DNA of 64,000 nt from Streptococcus oralis (GTDB lineage: Bacteria; Bacillota; Bacilli; Lactobacillales; Streptococcaceae): contig NZ_CP046524.1 of assembly GCF_021497945.1 (NCBI RefSeq), forward strand, positions 1,275,501 to 1,339,500, given 5' to 3'. Below are positions 27,237 to 37,691 of the stretch, piece by piece. Position 1 is the first letter of the stretch; each line of letters begins with the position of its first letter. The notes beneath the pieces are model-generated. The model was not told where the DNA came from and made no database searches. It was given only the letters and a program-made list of their open reading frames with translations. A program made the position numbers and the translations under genes.

Positions 27237-29538
27237 GTTGCAATACTTTTCGTGGTTTGGTTCCTTCAGCTGGACCGATAACACCCGCCATTTCGAGTTC
27301 TTCCATAAGGCGGGTCGCACGGTTAAATCCAACCGACAAACGACGCTGAATCATCGAAGCACTGGCTTTCTGCGTCTCGATAACCAGAGCCTTAGCTTCT
27401 TCAAAAAGCGGATCGCCACCAGCTTCACCATCTGAAAATTCTCCTTCATTTTCAGAAACCTCACCTGGGTCAAAACTCTCATCGTAGTCCGCATCCGCCT
27501 GAGCCTTGATGAAGTTTACGATGCGTTCAACATCATCATCCGAGATAAAGGATCCTTGCAGACGGACTGGGTGATTTTCATCGATTGGTTTAAAGAGCAT
27601 GTCTCCTCGACCAAGCAGTTTTTCAGCGCCATTTTCATCCAAGATGGTTCGTGAATCTGTACCTGATGAAACTGCAAAAGCCACACGAGATGGAACATTG
27701 GCCTTGATAAGACCAGAGATAACATCAACGGATGGACGTTGCGTTGCGAGAATCATGTGAATCCCCGCGGCACGCGCCTTCTGTCCAAGACGAATGATGG
27801 CATCTTCCACTTCCTTGCTAGCCACCATCATGAGGTCTGCCAACTCATCCACAATGACAACAATCAAAGGCAGTGGTACTTGTTTGTACTCAGACTGGGC
27901 ATTGAATTCCTCGACCTTAGCATTGTAACCAGCGATATTTCGCACGCCAACCTTAGCAAAGAGTTCATAACGGTTTTCCATCTCATCCACAACCTTTTGC
28001 AGGGCCTTGCTGGCCTTGCGTGGATTGGTCACAACTGGAATCAAGAGATGAGGAATGTCATTGTAAACCGATAACTCAACCATCTTAGGATCGACCATCA
28101 TAAACTTGACCTGGTCGGGTCTTGCTTTCATCAGAATGCTCGCGATAATACCGTTAACTGCGACTGACTTACCAGATCCCGTCGAACCTGCAACGAGTAG
28201 GTGGGGCATCTTGGAAAGGTCAAAGGTGCGAGCAGTTCCATTGACAGCCTTACCTAGAGGAATTTCGAGGAGATTTTCTGGTTTAGTCTGAGACTGTTCC
28301 CAGAGTTCACGGAAGGAAACAGTCGCAATCTCAGAGTTGGGCACTTCAATTCCAACTAAGGATTTCCCAGGGATCGGAGCTTCAATCCGAACATCCTTGG
28401 CAGCTAGAGCTAGCGCTAGGTCATCTGCCAGATTGGAAATGCGATTAACCCGTACACCAACTGCTGGCTTGACTTCATACTTGGTTACTGATGGTCCAAT
28501 TTCAGCTCGTTCAACCGTCACCTTGATACCAAAACTAGCAAAGGTTTCTTCTAGGATTTTGATATTTTCTCGAACAATCTTCTTTTCCTTGGACTGATCT
28601 TTGGGTTTATCTGGCGCAAAGAGTTGCAAGCTTGGTAGCTTGTATTCGAGGGCTTCCTTGGCAGAAAAATCAACCTGCACCTCTTCATCCTCAAAGTCTT
28701 CTTCCACATCTGGAACGTCAAAATCAGCTTGAGGGAGGATAATCTCCGGTTCGATCCATTCTTCCTCAGGAATTGGTGGGAAGTCGTATTCTGGTACTTC
28801 AGATAAGATTTCTCCCGTTTCAGGATCTACAGGAGGAAGCGGTAATGCATCCTGTTCTTCTTGTTCTCTCTTGATTCTTGCTGCTTCTTCAGCTTCTTGA
28901 CGAGCCTTCTCTTCTTCTCTCTTGATGAAGCGTTCCTGTTTTCTCTGTTCCTGTTTTTCTATAAACGATCTGAACTGAGCCCCAATAAAGGCTGCAACAT
29001 CATAAATAGACCAAGGACTGATCAAGAGAGCCCCAACCAGAATCAAGAGAACACCAATAAAGTAAGAGCCGATATTTGAAAAAAGAAAGGCTATGGGGAT
29101 ATAGAGTCCAACACCTAGCAGGCCTCCACCAGCAAAGCTAGTCACCCGGATACCAGTCAGGTCCGTCATAACTTGAGCCAAGGTCCCTTTTAGAACTGAC
29201 TGCTCCAAGCCAAATTTCCAGACAAGATAGGCCTCAAAAATTAAGAGTAAGCCAGCAAAGATACAGAGAAATCCTGACAGAAGCCCCTCTTTCTTGCGTA
29301 TCCATTTAAAAAGAAAAAGATAGATGAGGAGGCCACCTATGGCCACATAGGCCAAACTTCCAACCACCAGTCGAATGAGATTGTAAAGAGTAACACCTGC
29401 TGCACCGAGTTTGAGGGCTGCAATAATCAACAATAAGGCAATTCCTAAAGAAATCAACATCCTCTGGATAGCCTGTTTTCTTTCGAGTTCTGCTTTAGAC
29501 GGTCTCCGTCTTGTTTTTATAGTATTCTTGTTTGCCAT
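27232..29538 (-). CDS. ftsK: DNA translocase FtsK/SpoIIIE
   Basis: The 768-residue protein has four N-terminal membrane helices (residues about 22-170), an acidic linker (about 225-330), the motor with Walker [16 protein letters not shown] and Walker [16 protein letters not shown], and a C-terminal gamma winged helix ([24 protein letters not shown]) that reads KOPS-type sites. It pumps chromosome termini through the closing septum. The true start is ATG 29538: TGGTATAAT ends 7 nt before it, so the mRNA may be leaderless. An extended upstream frame runs through the promoter and was rejected. Confidence 0.95.
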   Translation of the reverse strand: MANKNTIKTRRRPSKAELERKQAIQRMLISLGIALLLIIAALKLGAAGVTLYNLIRLVVGSLAYVAIGGLLIYLFLFKWIRKKEGLLSGFLCIFAGLLLIFEAYLVWKFGLEQSVLKGTLAQVMTDLTGIRVTSFAGGGLLGVGLYIPIAFLFSNIGSYFIGVLLILVGALLISPWSIYDVAAFIGAQFRSFIEKQEQRKQERFIKREEEKARQEAEEAARIKREQEEQDALPLPPVDPETGEILSEVPEYDFPPIPEEEWIEPEIILPQADFDVPDVEEDFEDEEVQVDFSAKEALEYKLPSLQLFAPDKPKDQSKEKKIVRENIKILEETFASFGIKVTVERAEIGPSVTKYEVKPAVGVRVNRISNLADDLALALAAKDVRIEAPIPGKSLVGIEVPNSEIATVSFRELWEQSQTKPENLLEIPLGKAVNGTARTFDLSKMPHLLVAGSTGSGKSVAVNGIIASILMKARPDQVKFMMVDPKMVELSVYNDIPHLLIPVVTNPRKASKALQKVVDEMENRYELFAKVGVRNIAGYNAKVEEFNAQSEYKQVPLPLIVVIVDELADLMMVASKEVEDAIIRLGQKARAAGIHMILATQRPSVDVISGLIKANVPSRVAFAVSSGTDSRTILDENGAEKLLGRGDMLFKPIDENHPVRLQGSFISDDDVERIVNFIKAQADADYDESFDPGEVSENEGEFSDGEAGGDPLFEEAKALVIETQKASASMIQRRLSVGFNRATRLMEELEMAGVIGPAEGTKPRKVLQQ

Positions 29539-29544
29539 TCTTTT

Positions 29545-29553
29545 ATTATACCA
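29545..29553 (-). promoter_or_regulatory. Extended -10 promoter of ftsK, possibly giving a leaderless mRNA
   Basis: TGG-TATAAT on the minus strand (TATAAT at 29545-29550) lies 6 nt before the ATG, with no room for a Shine-Dalgarno. Confidence 0.6.
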
Positions 29554-29571
29554 TATTTCACAGCCATTTCG

Positions 29572-29609
29572 AATAGAGAAAAAGATTGCACCAAATGGTA
29601 ACAATCTTT
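29572..29609 (-). terminator. Terminator of the fru operon
   Basis: AAAGATTG and CAATCTTT pair across a 13-nt loop, followed by TTTCTC on the minus strand. Confidence 0.65.
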
Positions 29610-29624
29610 CTATTCTAATACTTT

Positions 29625-31577
29625 TTATGCTTGTGGTTTGCGTAGGTAACCATAAACCACACCACTTACAATTGCTCCAACCAATACAAAGGCAAGGTAA
29701 AGAAGGGCATTTGAAGTAAGGGCGATGACGAAGATTCCTCCGTGTGGTGCCATGAGTTTGATACCTGCAAGACCAACGAGTCCGCCTGCTACTGCTGAAC
29801 CAAGGATGAAGCTAGGGATCGCACGAGCCGGGTCTGCTGCACCAAACGGAATTGCTCCCTCGGTGATAAATGACAAGCCCATGATGATGTTTGTCAAACC
29901 AGAGTTGCGTTCTTCTTTGGTAAATTTATCTTTAAAGAGAAGAGTTGCGACGAAGATGGCAAGTGGTGGCACCATTCCTCCAGCCATAACTGCTGCCATA
30001 GCTACAGAACCACCTGAAGAAACAGTCGCTGCAAGCGTACCTGTACCAAAGACATAGGCTGCTTTATTAACAGGTCCACCCATGTCAACAGCCATCATGC
30101 CTCCAAGAACGATACCAAGAAGGACAGCTGAACCTCCTCCAAGACCGCCTAGGAAGTCATTCATAGCAGTGTTGATTGCTGCCATTGGAATATTGACAGC
30201 CAACATAACAAATCCCGTTAAGATTGTTCCAAGAAGTGGCAAGAGAAGAATTGATTTAGCCCCTTCAAGTGAGCGAGGAACTTTAACGTATTTCTTGATG
30301 GCAAGAACTAAAGCACCTGCGATAAATCCACCAACAAGGGCACCTAGGAAACCAGATGACACACCTGCAAGAGTTGAAGTTGCTTCACCACCCGCGGCAT
30401 AAGGGATTTTACCAAAGGCAAAACCTTCTTTGGCAATAGCACCAGCCACAAAACCAGCTACCAAACCTGGTTTTTCAGCGATAGAGTAGGCTACATATCC
30501 TGCAAAGACTGGAAGCATCAAGCCAAAGGCCGCTCCACCGATTTTCATGAACATGGAAGCTAGCTCATGGTAGGATCCGAGATTGCCAAGACTATCTTGT
30601 GGTACACCAAAAGCTCCGTCGATTAAGAAAGCAAGAGCAATCATGATACCACCACCGATAACGAATGGTAACATTTGAGATACACCACTCATCAAGTGTT
30701 TGTAGAAAGCACCACCGATACTTTGTTTTTCATTAGATGCTGCTGTAGCTTTTGCTCCATTAGCAGCACGATAAACTTCGGCATCTCCAGAAAGAGCCAA
30801 GTTGATCAGCTCTTCTGTCTTACGGATACCGTCTGCAACTGGACGGTTGATCAATGGTTTACCATCAAAACGATCCATTTCTACTGCCTTGTCTGCTGCG
30901 ATGATAACAGCTTTAGCCTTGCGGATGTCTTCCGCAGTCAATTGGTTCCCAACACCGCTAGCACCATTGGTTTCAACCTTGATACCAACACCCATTTCAG
31001 CAGCCACTTTTTGAAGGGCTTCTTGAGCCATGTATGTGTGGGCAATACCTGTCGTACAAGCTGTAACAGCTACGATAAAGTCGCCAGAGTCATTAGCAAG
31101 TGCTTGAACAGGCTCCTCAGCTTTTTCTGAAGCTTGGTTAAATAGTTCGATAACTTGATCTGCAGATGTTACTTGGCGAAGTTTGTCAGCGAAACCATCT
31201 TTCATCAAGTATTGAGACAATTCTGCCAAGGCTGCCAAGTGAGTGTCATTAGCACCTTCTGGAGCTGCAATCATGAAGAAGAGGTCAGTTGGTTGCCCAT
31301 CCAAGCTTTCGTAGTCAACACCCTTGTTTGACTTGGCAAAAAGAACCGTTGCTTCTTTGACAGCAGAGTTTTTGCTGTGAGGCATAGCGATTCCATCACC
31401 CAAACCAGTGGAAGTGAGAGCTTCACGCGCTAAAATTCCTTCTTTAAAGGTTTCAAAATTTGTCACATAACCATGATCTACCAAGCTATGAATCATTTCT
31501 TCGATAGCTGCTGTTTTTTCAGTTGCTTGCAAATCCAGCAACATGACATCTTTTCTCAATAGGTCTTGAATTTTCAT
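29625..31577 (-). CDS. fruA: PTS fructose transporter subunit EIIABC
   Basis: The 650-residue fused permease has an EIIA domain (residues 1-145, phospho-His in [12 protein letters not shown]), an EIIB domain (about 168-265, phospho-Cys in [15 protein letters not shown]) and a membrane EIIC domain (about 300-645). It takes up fructose as fructose-1-phosphate, the substrate of FruK encoded just upstream with an ATGA overlap. The cre site ahead of fruR implies CcpA repression in glucose. Confidence 0.95.
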   Translation of the reverse strand: MKIQDLLRKDVMLLDLQATEKTAAIEEMIHSLVDHGYVTNFETFKEGILAREALTSTGLGDGIAMPHSKNSAVKEATVLFAKSNKGVDYESLDGQPTDLFFMIAAPEGANDTHLAALAELSQYLMKDGFADKLRQVTSADQVIELFNQASEKAEEPVQALANDSGDFIVAVTACTTGIAHTYMAQEALQKVAAEMGVGIKVETNGASGVGNQLTAEDIRKAKAVIIAADKAVEMDRFDGKPLINRPVADGIRKTEELINLALSGDAEVYRAANGAKATAASNEKQSIGGAFYKHLMSGVSQMLPFVIGGGIMIALAFLIDGAFGVPQDSLGNLGSYHELASMFMKIGGAAFGLMLPVFAGYVAYSIAEKPGLVAGFVAGAIAKEGFAFGKIPYAAGGEATSTLAGVSSGFLGALVGGFIAGALVLAIKKYVKVPRSLEGAKSILLLPLLGTILTGFVMLAVNIPMAAINTAMNDFLGGLGGGSAVLLGIVLGGMMAVDMGGPVNKAAYVFGTGTLAATVSSGGSVAMAAVMAGGMVPPLAIFVATLLFKDKFTKEERNSGLTNIIMGLSFITEGAIPFGAADPARAIPSFILGSAVAGGLVGLAGIKLMAPHGGIFVIALTSNALLYLAFVLVGAIVSGVVYGYLRKPQA

Positions 31578-32485
31578 CGTTTTTCTACCTCAACTTTTTC
31601 ATATGTTTCTTTAATAAATTCCGCTGTTGCCAAATCATCCGAGAAGGTGGTTGCTGTTCCACAAGCCACTCCCCACTTGAAGGCTTCTACTGCATCTTTA
31701 GATTTGACAAATTCACCTGTAAACCCAGCAACCATAGAGTCACCAGCCCCGACTGAATTTTTCACTGTTCCCTTGATTGGTTTAGCGAAGTAAGCTCCCT
31801 CGGATGTGACAAGAAGGGCACCGTCCCCAGCCATAGAGATGATAACGTTTTGAGCACCTCTAGCCAGCAATTCTCGAGCATATTTCTCGATTTCATCTAA
31901 ACTTTCGAGTTTCACTCCAAAGATAGCTCCAAGTTCGTGATTGTTTGGTTTAACCAAAAGTGGCTGGTAGTCTAAACTATCAATCAAGGTTTGTCCTTCA
32001 AAGTCACAAACCACTTGCGCACCAGTCTGGCGTGTCAATGCAATCAAATCCTTATAGATAACATTGCCCAGGTTCTTAGCACTCGAACCCGCAAACACAA
32101 CCGTATCATCTGCTGTCAGACTAGACAAAATAGCTTTCAATTCTTCTAGCTGAGCCGGTTCCACATTTGGACCCGTTCCATTGATTTCTGTTTCTTGGTC
32201 TGCTTTGATTTTAACATTGATGCGAGTATCTTCTGTTACTTGGACAAAACGTGTTTCGATTTCTTCCTCTACCAGAGTATCTGTGATAAATTTACCAGTA
32301 AAACCTCCGATAAATCCAGTCGCTGTATTTGGAATACCCAAGCGTTTCAAGACACGACTGACATTGATTCCTTTCCCACCAGCAAACTTATCATCACTGT
32401 CCATACGATTGACACTACCGACTTGGACTTGGTCCAAGCGCACGATATAGTCAATGGATGGATTGAGTGTGACTGTATAAATCAT
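31574..32485 (-). CDS. fruK: 1-phosphofructokinase
   Basis: This 303-residue PfkB-family kinase has MIYTVTLNPSIDYIV at the N-terminus, GGKGINVSRVLKRLG as PfkB signature 1 and NSVGAGDSMVAGF with the catalytic Asp near residue 250. It converts fructose-1-phosphate to fructose-1,6-bisphosphate. ATGA overlaps link it to both fruR and fruA. Confidence 0.95.
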   Translation of the reverse strand: MIYTVTLNPSIDYIVRLDQVQVGSVNRMDSDDKFAGGKGINVSRVLKRLGIPNTATGFIGGFTGKFITDTLVEEEIETRFVQVTEDTRINVKIKADQETEINGTGPNVEPAQLEELKAILSSLTADDTVVFAGSSAKNLGNVIYKDLIALTRQTGAQVVCDFEGQTLIDSLDYQPLLVKPNNHELGAIFGVKLESLDEIEKYARELLARGAQNVIISMAGDGALLVTSEGAYFAKPIKGTVKNSVGAGDSMVAGFTGEFVKSKDAVEAFKWGVACGTATTFSDDLATAEFIKETYEKVEVEKR

Positions 32486-33222
32486 ACTTCTATTACCTCC
32501 GTTTTCTTCTTAATAGCCTGCAAGAGCTCATGCCCTTGACTTGTAATAACAATGGCGCGTTTAAGTGGTGCTACCTTGGCAAAGCAAGTTTGTCCAATCT
32601 TAGACGAATCAACCAAGACATAGGTTTGTTTGGCATTCTCTATAATAGCACGCTTAACAGCTCCCTCCTCCATATCAGGAGTCGTATAATAACCATCGTC
32701 TACACCATTCATCCCGATAAAGGCACGGTCAAAGTGCAATTGATTGATTTGGTTAAGAGCAACACCACCGATACATGCATCTGTTGCCATCTTGACACTT
32801 CCTCCAACCATGACAGTTGGAATCTGTTTTTCAACCAACTGAACCGCATGATGAATGGAGTTGGTCACAACTGTGATATTCTTATTAACCAATTCCTTGA
32901 TTAAAAAGGCAGTTGTCGTTCCAGCATCAATAAAGATAACATCTTGTTCCTTAATAAGAGAGGCGGCTTTTTGAGCCAGTAGCTTCTTCTCTTGAAGGTT
33001 TTTGACAGATTTTTCTTGGATGGTTTCTTCTTCCTGCAAGGAGTGGGGCAATTCTGCTCCACCATGCACACGGCGAAGCTTGTTTTCCGCCTCCAACTCA
33101 TCCAAATCTCTTCGTACTGTCGATTCTGATGTTTCTAATAGACTAACCAATTTTTCTAGGGAAACTACATGATGTTGATTTAACTCCTCTAAAATCAGTT
33201 GCTTCCGCTCAGTTTTTAACAC
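32482..33222 (-). CDS. fruR: DeoR-family transcriptional regulator of the fructose operon
   Basis: The 246-residue protein has an N-terminal helix-turn-helix (LVSLLETSESTVRRDLDELE) with the DeoR signature and a C-terminal sugar-phosphate sensor domain (FIDAGTTTAFLIKELVNK). It probably responds to fructose-1-phosphate. I chose the GTG at 33222 (7 nt after GGAGG) over the TTG at 33225. It is first in fruR-fruK-fruA and probably autoregulates through A/T-rich repeats near its promoter. Confidence 0.92.
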   Translation of the reverse strand: MLKTERKQLILEELNQHHVVSLEKLVSLLETSESTVRRDLDELEAENKLRRVHGGAELPHSLQEEETIQEKSVKNLQEKKLLAQKAASLIKEQDVIFIDAGTTTAFLIKELVNKNITVVTNSIHHAVQLVEKQIPTVMVGGSVKMATDACIGGVALNQINQLHFDRAFIGMNGVDDGYYTTPDMEEGAVKRAIIENAKQTYVLVDSSKIGQTCFAKVAPLKRAIVITSQGHELLQAIKKKTEVIEV

Positions 33223-33234
33223 CAAACCACCTCC

Positions 33235-33320
33235 TGTTATCGTTTACACTAATTATTCTAGCACAATTTCTGGCAAAGTCAAGCATTTTTTATCATTTTC
33301 TTTCAAATTCTATCATTTTT
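33235..33320 (-). promoter_or_regulatory. fruRKA promoter with cre site and candidate FruR operators
   Basis: On the minus strand TTGACT (33277-33282) and TAGAAT (33255-33260) are 16 nt apart. TGTAAACGATAACA (33235-33248) matches the cre consensus and covers the predicted start site. Upstream, AAAATGATA is repeated twice (near 33290 and 33312), a candidate operator for FruR. Confidence 0.75.
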
Positions 33321-33340
33321 TCTTATTTCCAAAATTTTTA

Positions 33341-33369
33341 TTGCAAGATAAGTGGCTTTATGGTAGACT
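33341..33369 (+). promoter_or_regulatory. Promoter of tRNA-Ser
   Basis: TTGCAA (33341-33346) and TAGACT (33364-33369) have a 17-nt spacer. The -10 ends 15 nt before the mature 5' end. Confidence 0.65.
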
Positions 33370-33384
33370 ATTTGAGTAAGTATT

Positions 33385-33472
33385 GGAAGATTACTCAAGA
33401 GGCTTAAGAGGCCGTGTTGGAAACGCGGTAGGCGTGTAACAGCGTGCGTGGGTTCGAATCCCATGTCTTCCG
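33385..33472 (+). tRNA. tRNA-Ser (anticodon GGA)
   Basis: GGAAGAT pairs with GTCTTCC as acceptor stem with discriminator G. The anticodon arm is CCGTG-TTGGAAA-CGCGG, giving anticodon GGA. A long variable arm (GGCGTGTAACAGCGTGC) is typical of tRNA-Ser, and the T arm is GTGGG-TTCGAAT-CCCAT. CCA is not encoded. A terminator follows. Confidence 0.95.
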
Positions 33473-33482
33473 TAGAAAAACC

Positions 33483-33510
33483 AAAACTGCATTTCGGTGC
33501 AGTTTTTTTA
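33483..33510 (+). terminator. Terminator of tRNA-Ser
   Basis: AAACTGCA-TTTCGG-TGCAGTTT followed by TTTT. Confidence 0.85.
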
Positions 33511-33581
33511 TCGCAAGCATTTAAAAATCAAATAATACAAACACTATATGATTTCATAAAACAAAAGGATATAGATTTCTA

Positions 33582-33612
33582 GGATACGACAAAAATGTTG
33601 TATCCTTTTTTT
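33582..33612 (+). terminator. Orphan intrinsic terminator between tRNA-Ser and tmRNA
   Basis: GGATACGACA and TGTTGTATCC form a 10-bp stem (one G-U) followed by seven T. The tRNA already has its own terminator, and no gene or clear promoter lies between them on this strand. Confidence 0.75.
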
Positions 33613-33649
33613 ACAAAAGACTGCCAAGGAATACCAAAGACAAAAATAA

Positions 33650-33673
33650 AAAACGTTGATTTAACAACGTTTT
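33650..33673 (-). terminator. Terminator of tmRNA
   Basis: AAAACGTTG and CAACGTTTT pair, followed by TTTATTTTT on the minus strand, about 30 nt beyond the tmRNA 3' end. Confidence 0.8.
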
Positions 33674-33705
33674 ACCAAGGAATGCAAAAGAATGCAAAGA
33701 AATAA

Positions 33706-34050
33706 TGGAGCCGGTGGGAGTCGAACCCACGTCCAAACACCTGCCAACATATTTGTCTACAACCATAGGTTATGTATTGTTTTAACAGCTCCTCGACACA
33801 TAACTCAAGCCTAGGAACTGCGAGTCTATCAATCTCTTATCAAACCACTAGACAAGGCTTGATCGTATCTCGCTAATAATAAGACCTGTCATTGAACACG
33901 AGCAATCCAAATCGGGTCACGCCTGCTGTTTTTTAGGCAGCTAGAGCGTAAGAAGTGTTATTTTTTGCAGTTATATTTAACTGAGCGTTTACGTCGCCAC
34001 ACGGGTTGCAAAATATGCCTCATAATGCCTGTCGAATCCGTAACGACCCC
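33706..34050 (-). ncRNA. ssrA: Transfer-messenger RNA
   Basis: The 5' end GGGGTCGTTACGGATTCGAC and the 3' end GGTTCGACTCCCACCGGCTCCA form the tRNA-like domain with an encoded CCA. The tag reading frame (33968-33933) gives AKNNTSYALAA followed by TAA. tmRNA rescues stalled ribosomes and marks the product for Clp proteolysis. The promoter TTGCAT (34090-34095) -17- TATAAT (34067-34072) lies upstream. Confidence 0.97.
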
Positions 34051-34110
34051 AAAAGACGATAGAACCATTATAACCTATCTTCATAAAAAATGCAAAATCA
34101 AGGCGTTTCT

Positions 34111-34746
34111 TTAGAAAAGATACATTTTCAAAGCATCTGACAAGGCTTGATAACCTGCCACACTTAGATGGAGGCCATCTGTTGTATAGGCTGATTTAAG
34201 TTGTCCTTCTGAGTCTGTCAAACTATCATAAATCGGCACAAAATCCACCTGCATATAGGCAGATGCCAGAGTCTCATAGGCTTGATTCCATTCTCTAATC
34301 TTTTCATTGGTTCGGATATAAACAGTCTGCTTGTATTCTTTTCCTTCATTGACTGGCGGAATGGAAATGAGTTTTATTTGTGACAGCGGATAATCCCGAG
34401 AAATCGATTGAATCACACGCTCAAGATTATCCAAGGCTTCATTCATAGGGACATCTTTTCCGATATCATTTGTCCCAATTAGGAGAACAATTTGATCCAC
34501 AGCATCACCATAAAGATGGGCATCCAAATTCTCTAATAACAGTCTCGTCTGGTAGCCTCGGATGCCACGATTGACAATCGTCTTTGCAGTCCCGAGTAAC
34601 TCTTGCAGAGGGTAATACTCCACTATCGAATCACCAATAAAGATGATATCTGGCTCTAAGACAGAGACTTGATTCAATTCGCAATACTTGGTTTGAATCT
34701 TTGCCTGCTCTTTTAGGAGCCAATTTTCTAACAACTGTACTGCCAC
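34111..34746 (-). CDS. SGNH/GDSL hydrolase family lipase/esterase
   Basis: The 211-residue protein has block I IIFIGDSIVEYYP (catalytic Ser, residue about 38), block II NRGIRGYQT, block III LLIGTNDIG and block V TTDGLHLSVAGYQ (Asp and His). It resembles bacterial PAF-acetylhydrolase-like proteins. There is no signal peptide, so it is cytosolic. It starts with GTG just after the stop codon of the Cof phosphatase gene, with GAGG upstream. Confidence 0.88.
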   Translation of the reverse strand: MAVQLLENWLLKEQAKIQTKYCELNQVSVLEPDIIFIGDSIVEYYPLQELLGTAKTIVNRGIRGYQTRLLLENLDAHLYGDAVDQIVLLIGTNDIGKDVPMNEALDNLERVIQSISRDYPLSQIKLISIPPVNEGKEYKQTVYIRTNEKIREWNQAYETLASAYMQVDFVPIYDSLTDSEGQLKSAYTTDGLHLSVAGYQALSDALKMYLF

Positions 34747-34747
34747 C

Positions 34748-35575
34748 TTATCCCTCTTTCTCTAACCAATTTTCTAGGACCTGATAAACACCCGCCTGGC
34801 TGTTGGCTGGAGCTAGGGCAGTCGCAACTGCCTTGGCCTCATCATCAGCATTTTCCATAGCATAGGCAATCCCAGCCAGTTCTAACATTTCGGCATCGTT
34901 TTCACTATCACCAAAAGCCATGATTTGTTCAGATTTCAAATTCCAGCGCTTGAGTAATTCTTCCAATCCCCAGGCCTTGTGAACACCAGCCTGTAGGATG
35001 TCAATGCACCCATAACCGCTAGAAACGGCTCTTACACGGCCATCAAAGAGGTCATTAATTTCTTGCAAAACAGAACTAGAACGTTCTTCACCGACGACCA
35101 TACTCATTTTAAGCACTCCACCAAAGAGGTCTGATTGAAAATCTTCCACAAAATTCATTCGTTGATAGAGTCTTTCAATCATCTCTGGAGTCATAAATTT
35201 ATCAAGTTCTGTAAAAACAGTGCCTTCCTTGACAAAACCACCATTCATACCAGTTACGACAAACTGATCTCGGCACTCTCTCCCCTTAAAATGAACTAAA
35301 GCCTTGTCAACCATAGCATCATCCCAGGTCTGAGCTTGAATCAGTTTATTGTTTTCAAAAATTCGCGCCCCATTGGCAACTACTAGGACTACTCGTTCAG
35401 CCAAGTGTCCCAATAGTTCTCTCATACGATGGATTTCATTCCCCGTCGCAATGACAAAACGGATATCCCTTTGATCTAGCTGATCTAAAATCTTTTCCAA
35501 GCGGGGCAGATCCAGCTGCCCCCTCGAGTCTAGCAAGGTTCCATCCATGTCTGTTGCAATTAATTTAATCGTCAT
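34748..35575 (-). CDS. Cof-type HAD-superfamily hydrolase
   Basis: The 275-residue protein has the nucleophile motif LIATDMDGTLLDSRG, a C2B cap domain and the late motif AFGDSENDAEMLELAG. Cof phosphatases dephosphorylate sugar phosphates and cofactors such as PLP or FMN; the substrate is not predictable here. AAAGGAG stands 5 nt before ATG 35575, which I preferred to the upstream starts. It sits between the CapA-like gene and the SGNH hydrolase, apparently cotranscribed. Confidence 0.85.
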   Translation of the reverse strand: MTIKLIATDMDGTLLDSRGQLDLPRLEKILDQLDQRDIRFVIATGNEIHRMRELLGHLAERVVLVVANGARIFENNKLIQAQTWDDAMVDKALVHFKGRECRDQFVVTGMNGGFVKEGTVFTELDKFMTPEMIERLYQRMNFVEDFQSDLFGGVLKMSMVVGEERSSSVLQEINDLFDGRVRAVSSGYGCIDILQAGVHKAWGLEELLKRWNLKSEQIMAFGDSENDAEMLELAGIAYAMENADDEAKAVATALAPANSQAGVYQVLENWLEKEG

Positions 35576-35598
35576 CATATCTCCTTTAGGGTGAGCAC

Positions 35599-36918
35599 CT
35601 ACCACTTCAATCCCACATGTTCATTCATTTCTTTATAGGCCGTGTCAATGCGTTCCTTGGTCGCCTCGTCCAACTTGTCACGGTAACTGCCTCCCTCGAT
35701 GAAGTCCTCTAGGATATAGGTCTGATAGAGGAAGAGCGGATAACCTTCTGGAGAGTAAGTCCCTTTGGGTGTTCGATTGACCCAAGTAGGATGCGCTTTG
35801 GCAGTTTCAATCCTAGTCTTGCCATCTTTTTTCTTAATGGTCACATCCATGAGAACACCGCGCTCCGTCCACTTGGCATTTTCCTCGTCTTGCATGGTTT
35901 CAATGCGTTGATTTGAGAGGAAATTTCCCATGGAATAGATAATCAATTTTTTGTCACCATCTTTTTCAACTGTCTCAGCAGGTTCAACGACGTGAGGGTG
36001 CCCTCCAAAGATAATATCAGCTCCCCAGTCAATCATCTTGTGGTACAGTGTTTTCTGTTCTTCCGTCGGTTCTAGCTGGTACTCAATTCCCATCTGAGGC
36101 ATGATGACAGTAATATCCGCCTCTTGCTCAGCTCGTTCGATTTCCGCCTTCATCTTATCTTCATTCAGGTCAGAAAGATAGCGATTATAGTCCTCTTGAG
36201 AGATATACTGCTCAATGCCATTAAAACCGTAAGAATAGGCTAGGAGAGCTACCTTGATACCATTGACTTCCTTGATAACTAGTGGAGCTTGGTCACGGGA
36301 TTCATGTGTGTAGACTCCTATGGGTGTCATTCCTGCCTTTTCGATAGCTTCTGCTGTCGAAACCACTCCCTCTATCTGAGAATCCAAGATGTGATTGTGA
36401 GCCAAGTCTAGAACTTGATAGCCTGCATCCTTGATCGCATCCATCACTTCACCAGGTGCATTAAAGAGAGGATAACCTGCCAAATAGTGATCCTTGTTCA
36501 CCGTTCCTTCAAAGTCACCAAGCACTAAGTCCGCTTGCTTGAGCCATGGTTTTACATATTCAAAATTTTCGTAGAAATCGTAGCTACCGTCTTCTTTCAG
36601 AGCTGTTCGGTAGATAGGAATATGGTAGAGAAGGTCACCATTTGCCATGATACGGGCTGTCGTTTCATCAGACTGATTTTCCTTGGATTGACCAGACGTC
36701 TGAGCAGAATCAAGAGTTTGACCACTCGGACTTGTTCCCTTGTTCCCTTGTACTGCTTGGGCCAACAAGTTCAATCCCATAGACAAGGTAACTGCAAGTA
36801 GTAACACCGTAATAAATTGGGCATTTGTCCAAGATTTATAATTCCGAAAGAAACCAATACCACTCTTCAACAATCCAAAAATAGGACCATGAGACCGTCT
36901 ATCTTGTCGCTTTTCCAT
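35599..36918 (-). CDS. CapA/PgsA-family metallophosphatase-like membrane protein
   Basis: The 439-residue protein has one N-terminal membrane helix (FITVLLLAVTLSMGLNLLAQ, residues about 35-55), a Ser/Gln-rich stalk and a PGA_cap domain starting at RIMANGDLLYH. Motifs include LGDFEGTVN, DLAHNHILD and FGGHPHVVEP. Related proteins function in poly-gamma-glutamate capsule synthesis, but no capB/capC genes are near, so the real substrate in streptococci is unknown. Confidence 0.82.
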   Translation of the reverse strand: MEKRQDRRSHGPIFGLLKSGIGFFRNYKSWTNAQFITVLLLAVTLSMGLNLLAQAVQGNKGTSPSGQTLDSAQTSGQSKENQSDETTARIMANGDLLYHIPIYRTALKEDGSYDFYENFEYVKPWLKQADLVLGDFEGTVNKDHYLAGYPLFNAPGEVMDAIKDAGYQVLDLAHNHILDSQIEGVVSTAEAIEKAGMTPIGVYTHESRDQAPLVIKEVNGIKVALLAYSYGFNGIEQYISQEDYNRYLSDLNEDKMKAEIERAEQEADITVIMPQMGIEYQLEPTEEQKTLYHKMIDWGADIIFGGHPHVVEPAETVEKDGDKKLIIYSMGNFLSNQRIETMQDEENAKWTERGVLMDVTIKKKDGKTRIETAKAHPTWVNRTPKGTYSPEGYPLFLYQTYILEDFIEGGSYRDKLDEATKERIDTAYKEMNEHVGLKW

Positions 36919-37073
36919 CTTTATTCCCCCCTTGCTTTTACTGCAAGCCTTTTCTTTTATTATATCACAGATAAAAGGGGAATACCGTTTATTATATTAT
37001 TTTTTAGGAACTTCTGTGACTTTCTTTATCGTCTATTTTGTGTTATCATGTAGAGGTAATGAAAGGAGAGAAA

Positions 37074-37685
37074 ATGTCTGCTATAGAACGTATTACAAAA
37101 GCTGCTCATTTAATTAATATGAACGATATTATCCGCGAGGGGAATCCGACTCTTCGCGCAGTTGCTGAGGAGGTCACTTTCCCACTGTCTGACCAGGAAA
37201 TCATCCTTGGAGAAAAGATGATGCAATTCCTCAAACATTCTCAGGATCCTGTTATGGCTGAAAAGATGGGGCTCCGCGGTGGGGTTGGATTGGCTGCTCC
37301 TCAGTTAGATATCTCAAAACGCATTATCGCTGTTTTAGTGCCAAATATTGTAGAAGAAGGTGAGACTCCACAGGAAGCCTACGATCTGCAAGCTATTATG
37401 TACAATCCAAAAATCGTATCTCACTCTGTTCAAGACGCTGCCCTCGGTGAAGGAGAAGGGTGCCTATCTGTCGACCGTGTAGTTCCAGGCTATGTTGTTC
37501 GTCATGCCCGCGTCACTGTTGATTACTTTGACAAGGACGGAGAAAAACACCGTATCAAGCTCAAAGGATACAACTCTATCGTTGTCCAACATGAAATTGA
37601 TCATCTAAACGGAATCATGTTTTACGATCGTATCAACGAAAAAGATCCCTTTGCCGTCAAAGACGGACTCCTCATCCTCGAATAA
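37074..37685 (+). CDS. def: Peptide deformylase (type II)
   Basis: The 203-residue metalloenzyme removes the formyl group from new proteins. It has all three motifs: [15 protein letters not shown] (metal Cys) and HEIDHLNG (metal His). The insertions and length are those of Gram-positive type II enzymes. Start ATG 37074 follows GAAAGGAGAG; the upstream frame extension was rejected. Confidence 0.97.
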   Translation: MSAIERITKAAHLINMNDIIREGNPTLRAVAEEVTFPLSDQEIILGEKMMQFLKHSQDPVMAEKMGLRGGVGLAAPQLDISKRIIAVLVPNIVEEGETPQEAYDLQAIMYNPKIVSHSVQDAALGEGEGCLSVDRVVPGYVVRHARVTVDYFDKDGEKHRIKLKGYNSIVVQHEIDHLNGIMFYDRINEKDPFAVKDGLLILE

Positions 37686-37691
37686 ATAAAA

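Noticed and set aside
29560..29575. Competence (ComX) box TTCGAATA near 29564
   Set aside because: It lies on the strand opposite to ftsK, without a downstream gene in the right direction, and differs from the TACGAATA consensus.
27232..29604. Longer ftsK frame starting at 29604
   Set aside because: The extra 22 codons run through the -10 promoter and the fru terminator region. [14 protein letters not shown] at 29538 is the plausible N-terminus.
30082..30402. Plus-strand ORFs opposite fruA, and similar long antisense frames opposite carB, nox, gyrB and glyS
   Set aside because: They are shadows of real genes: no ribosome-binding sites, biased composition and no recognisable domain.
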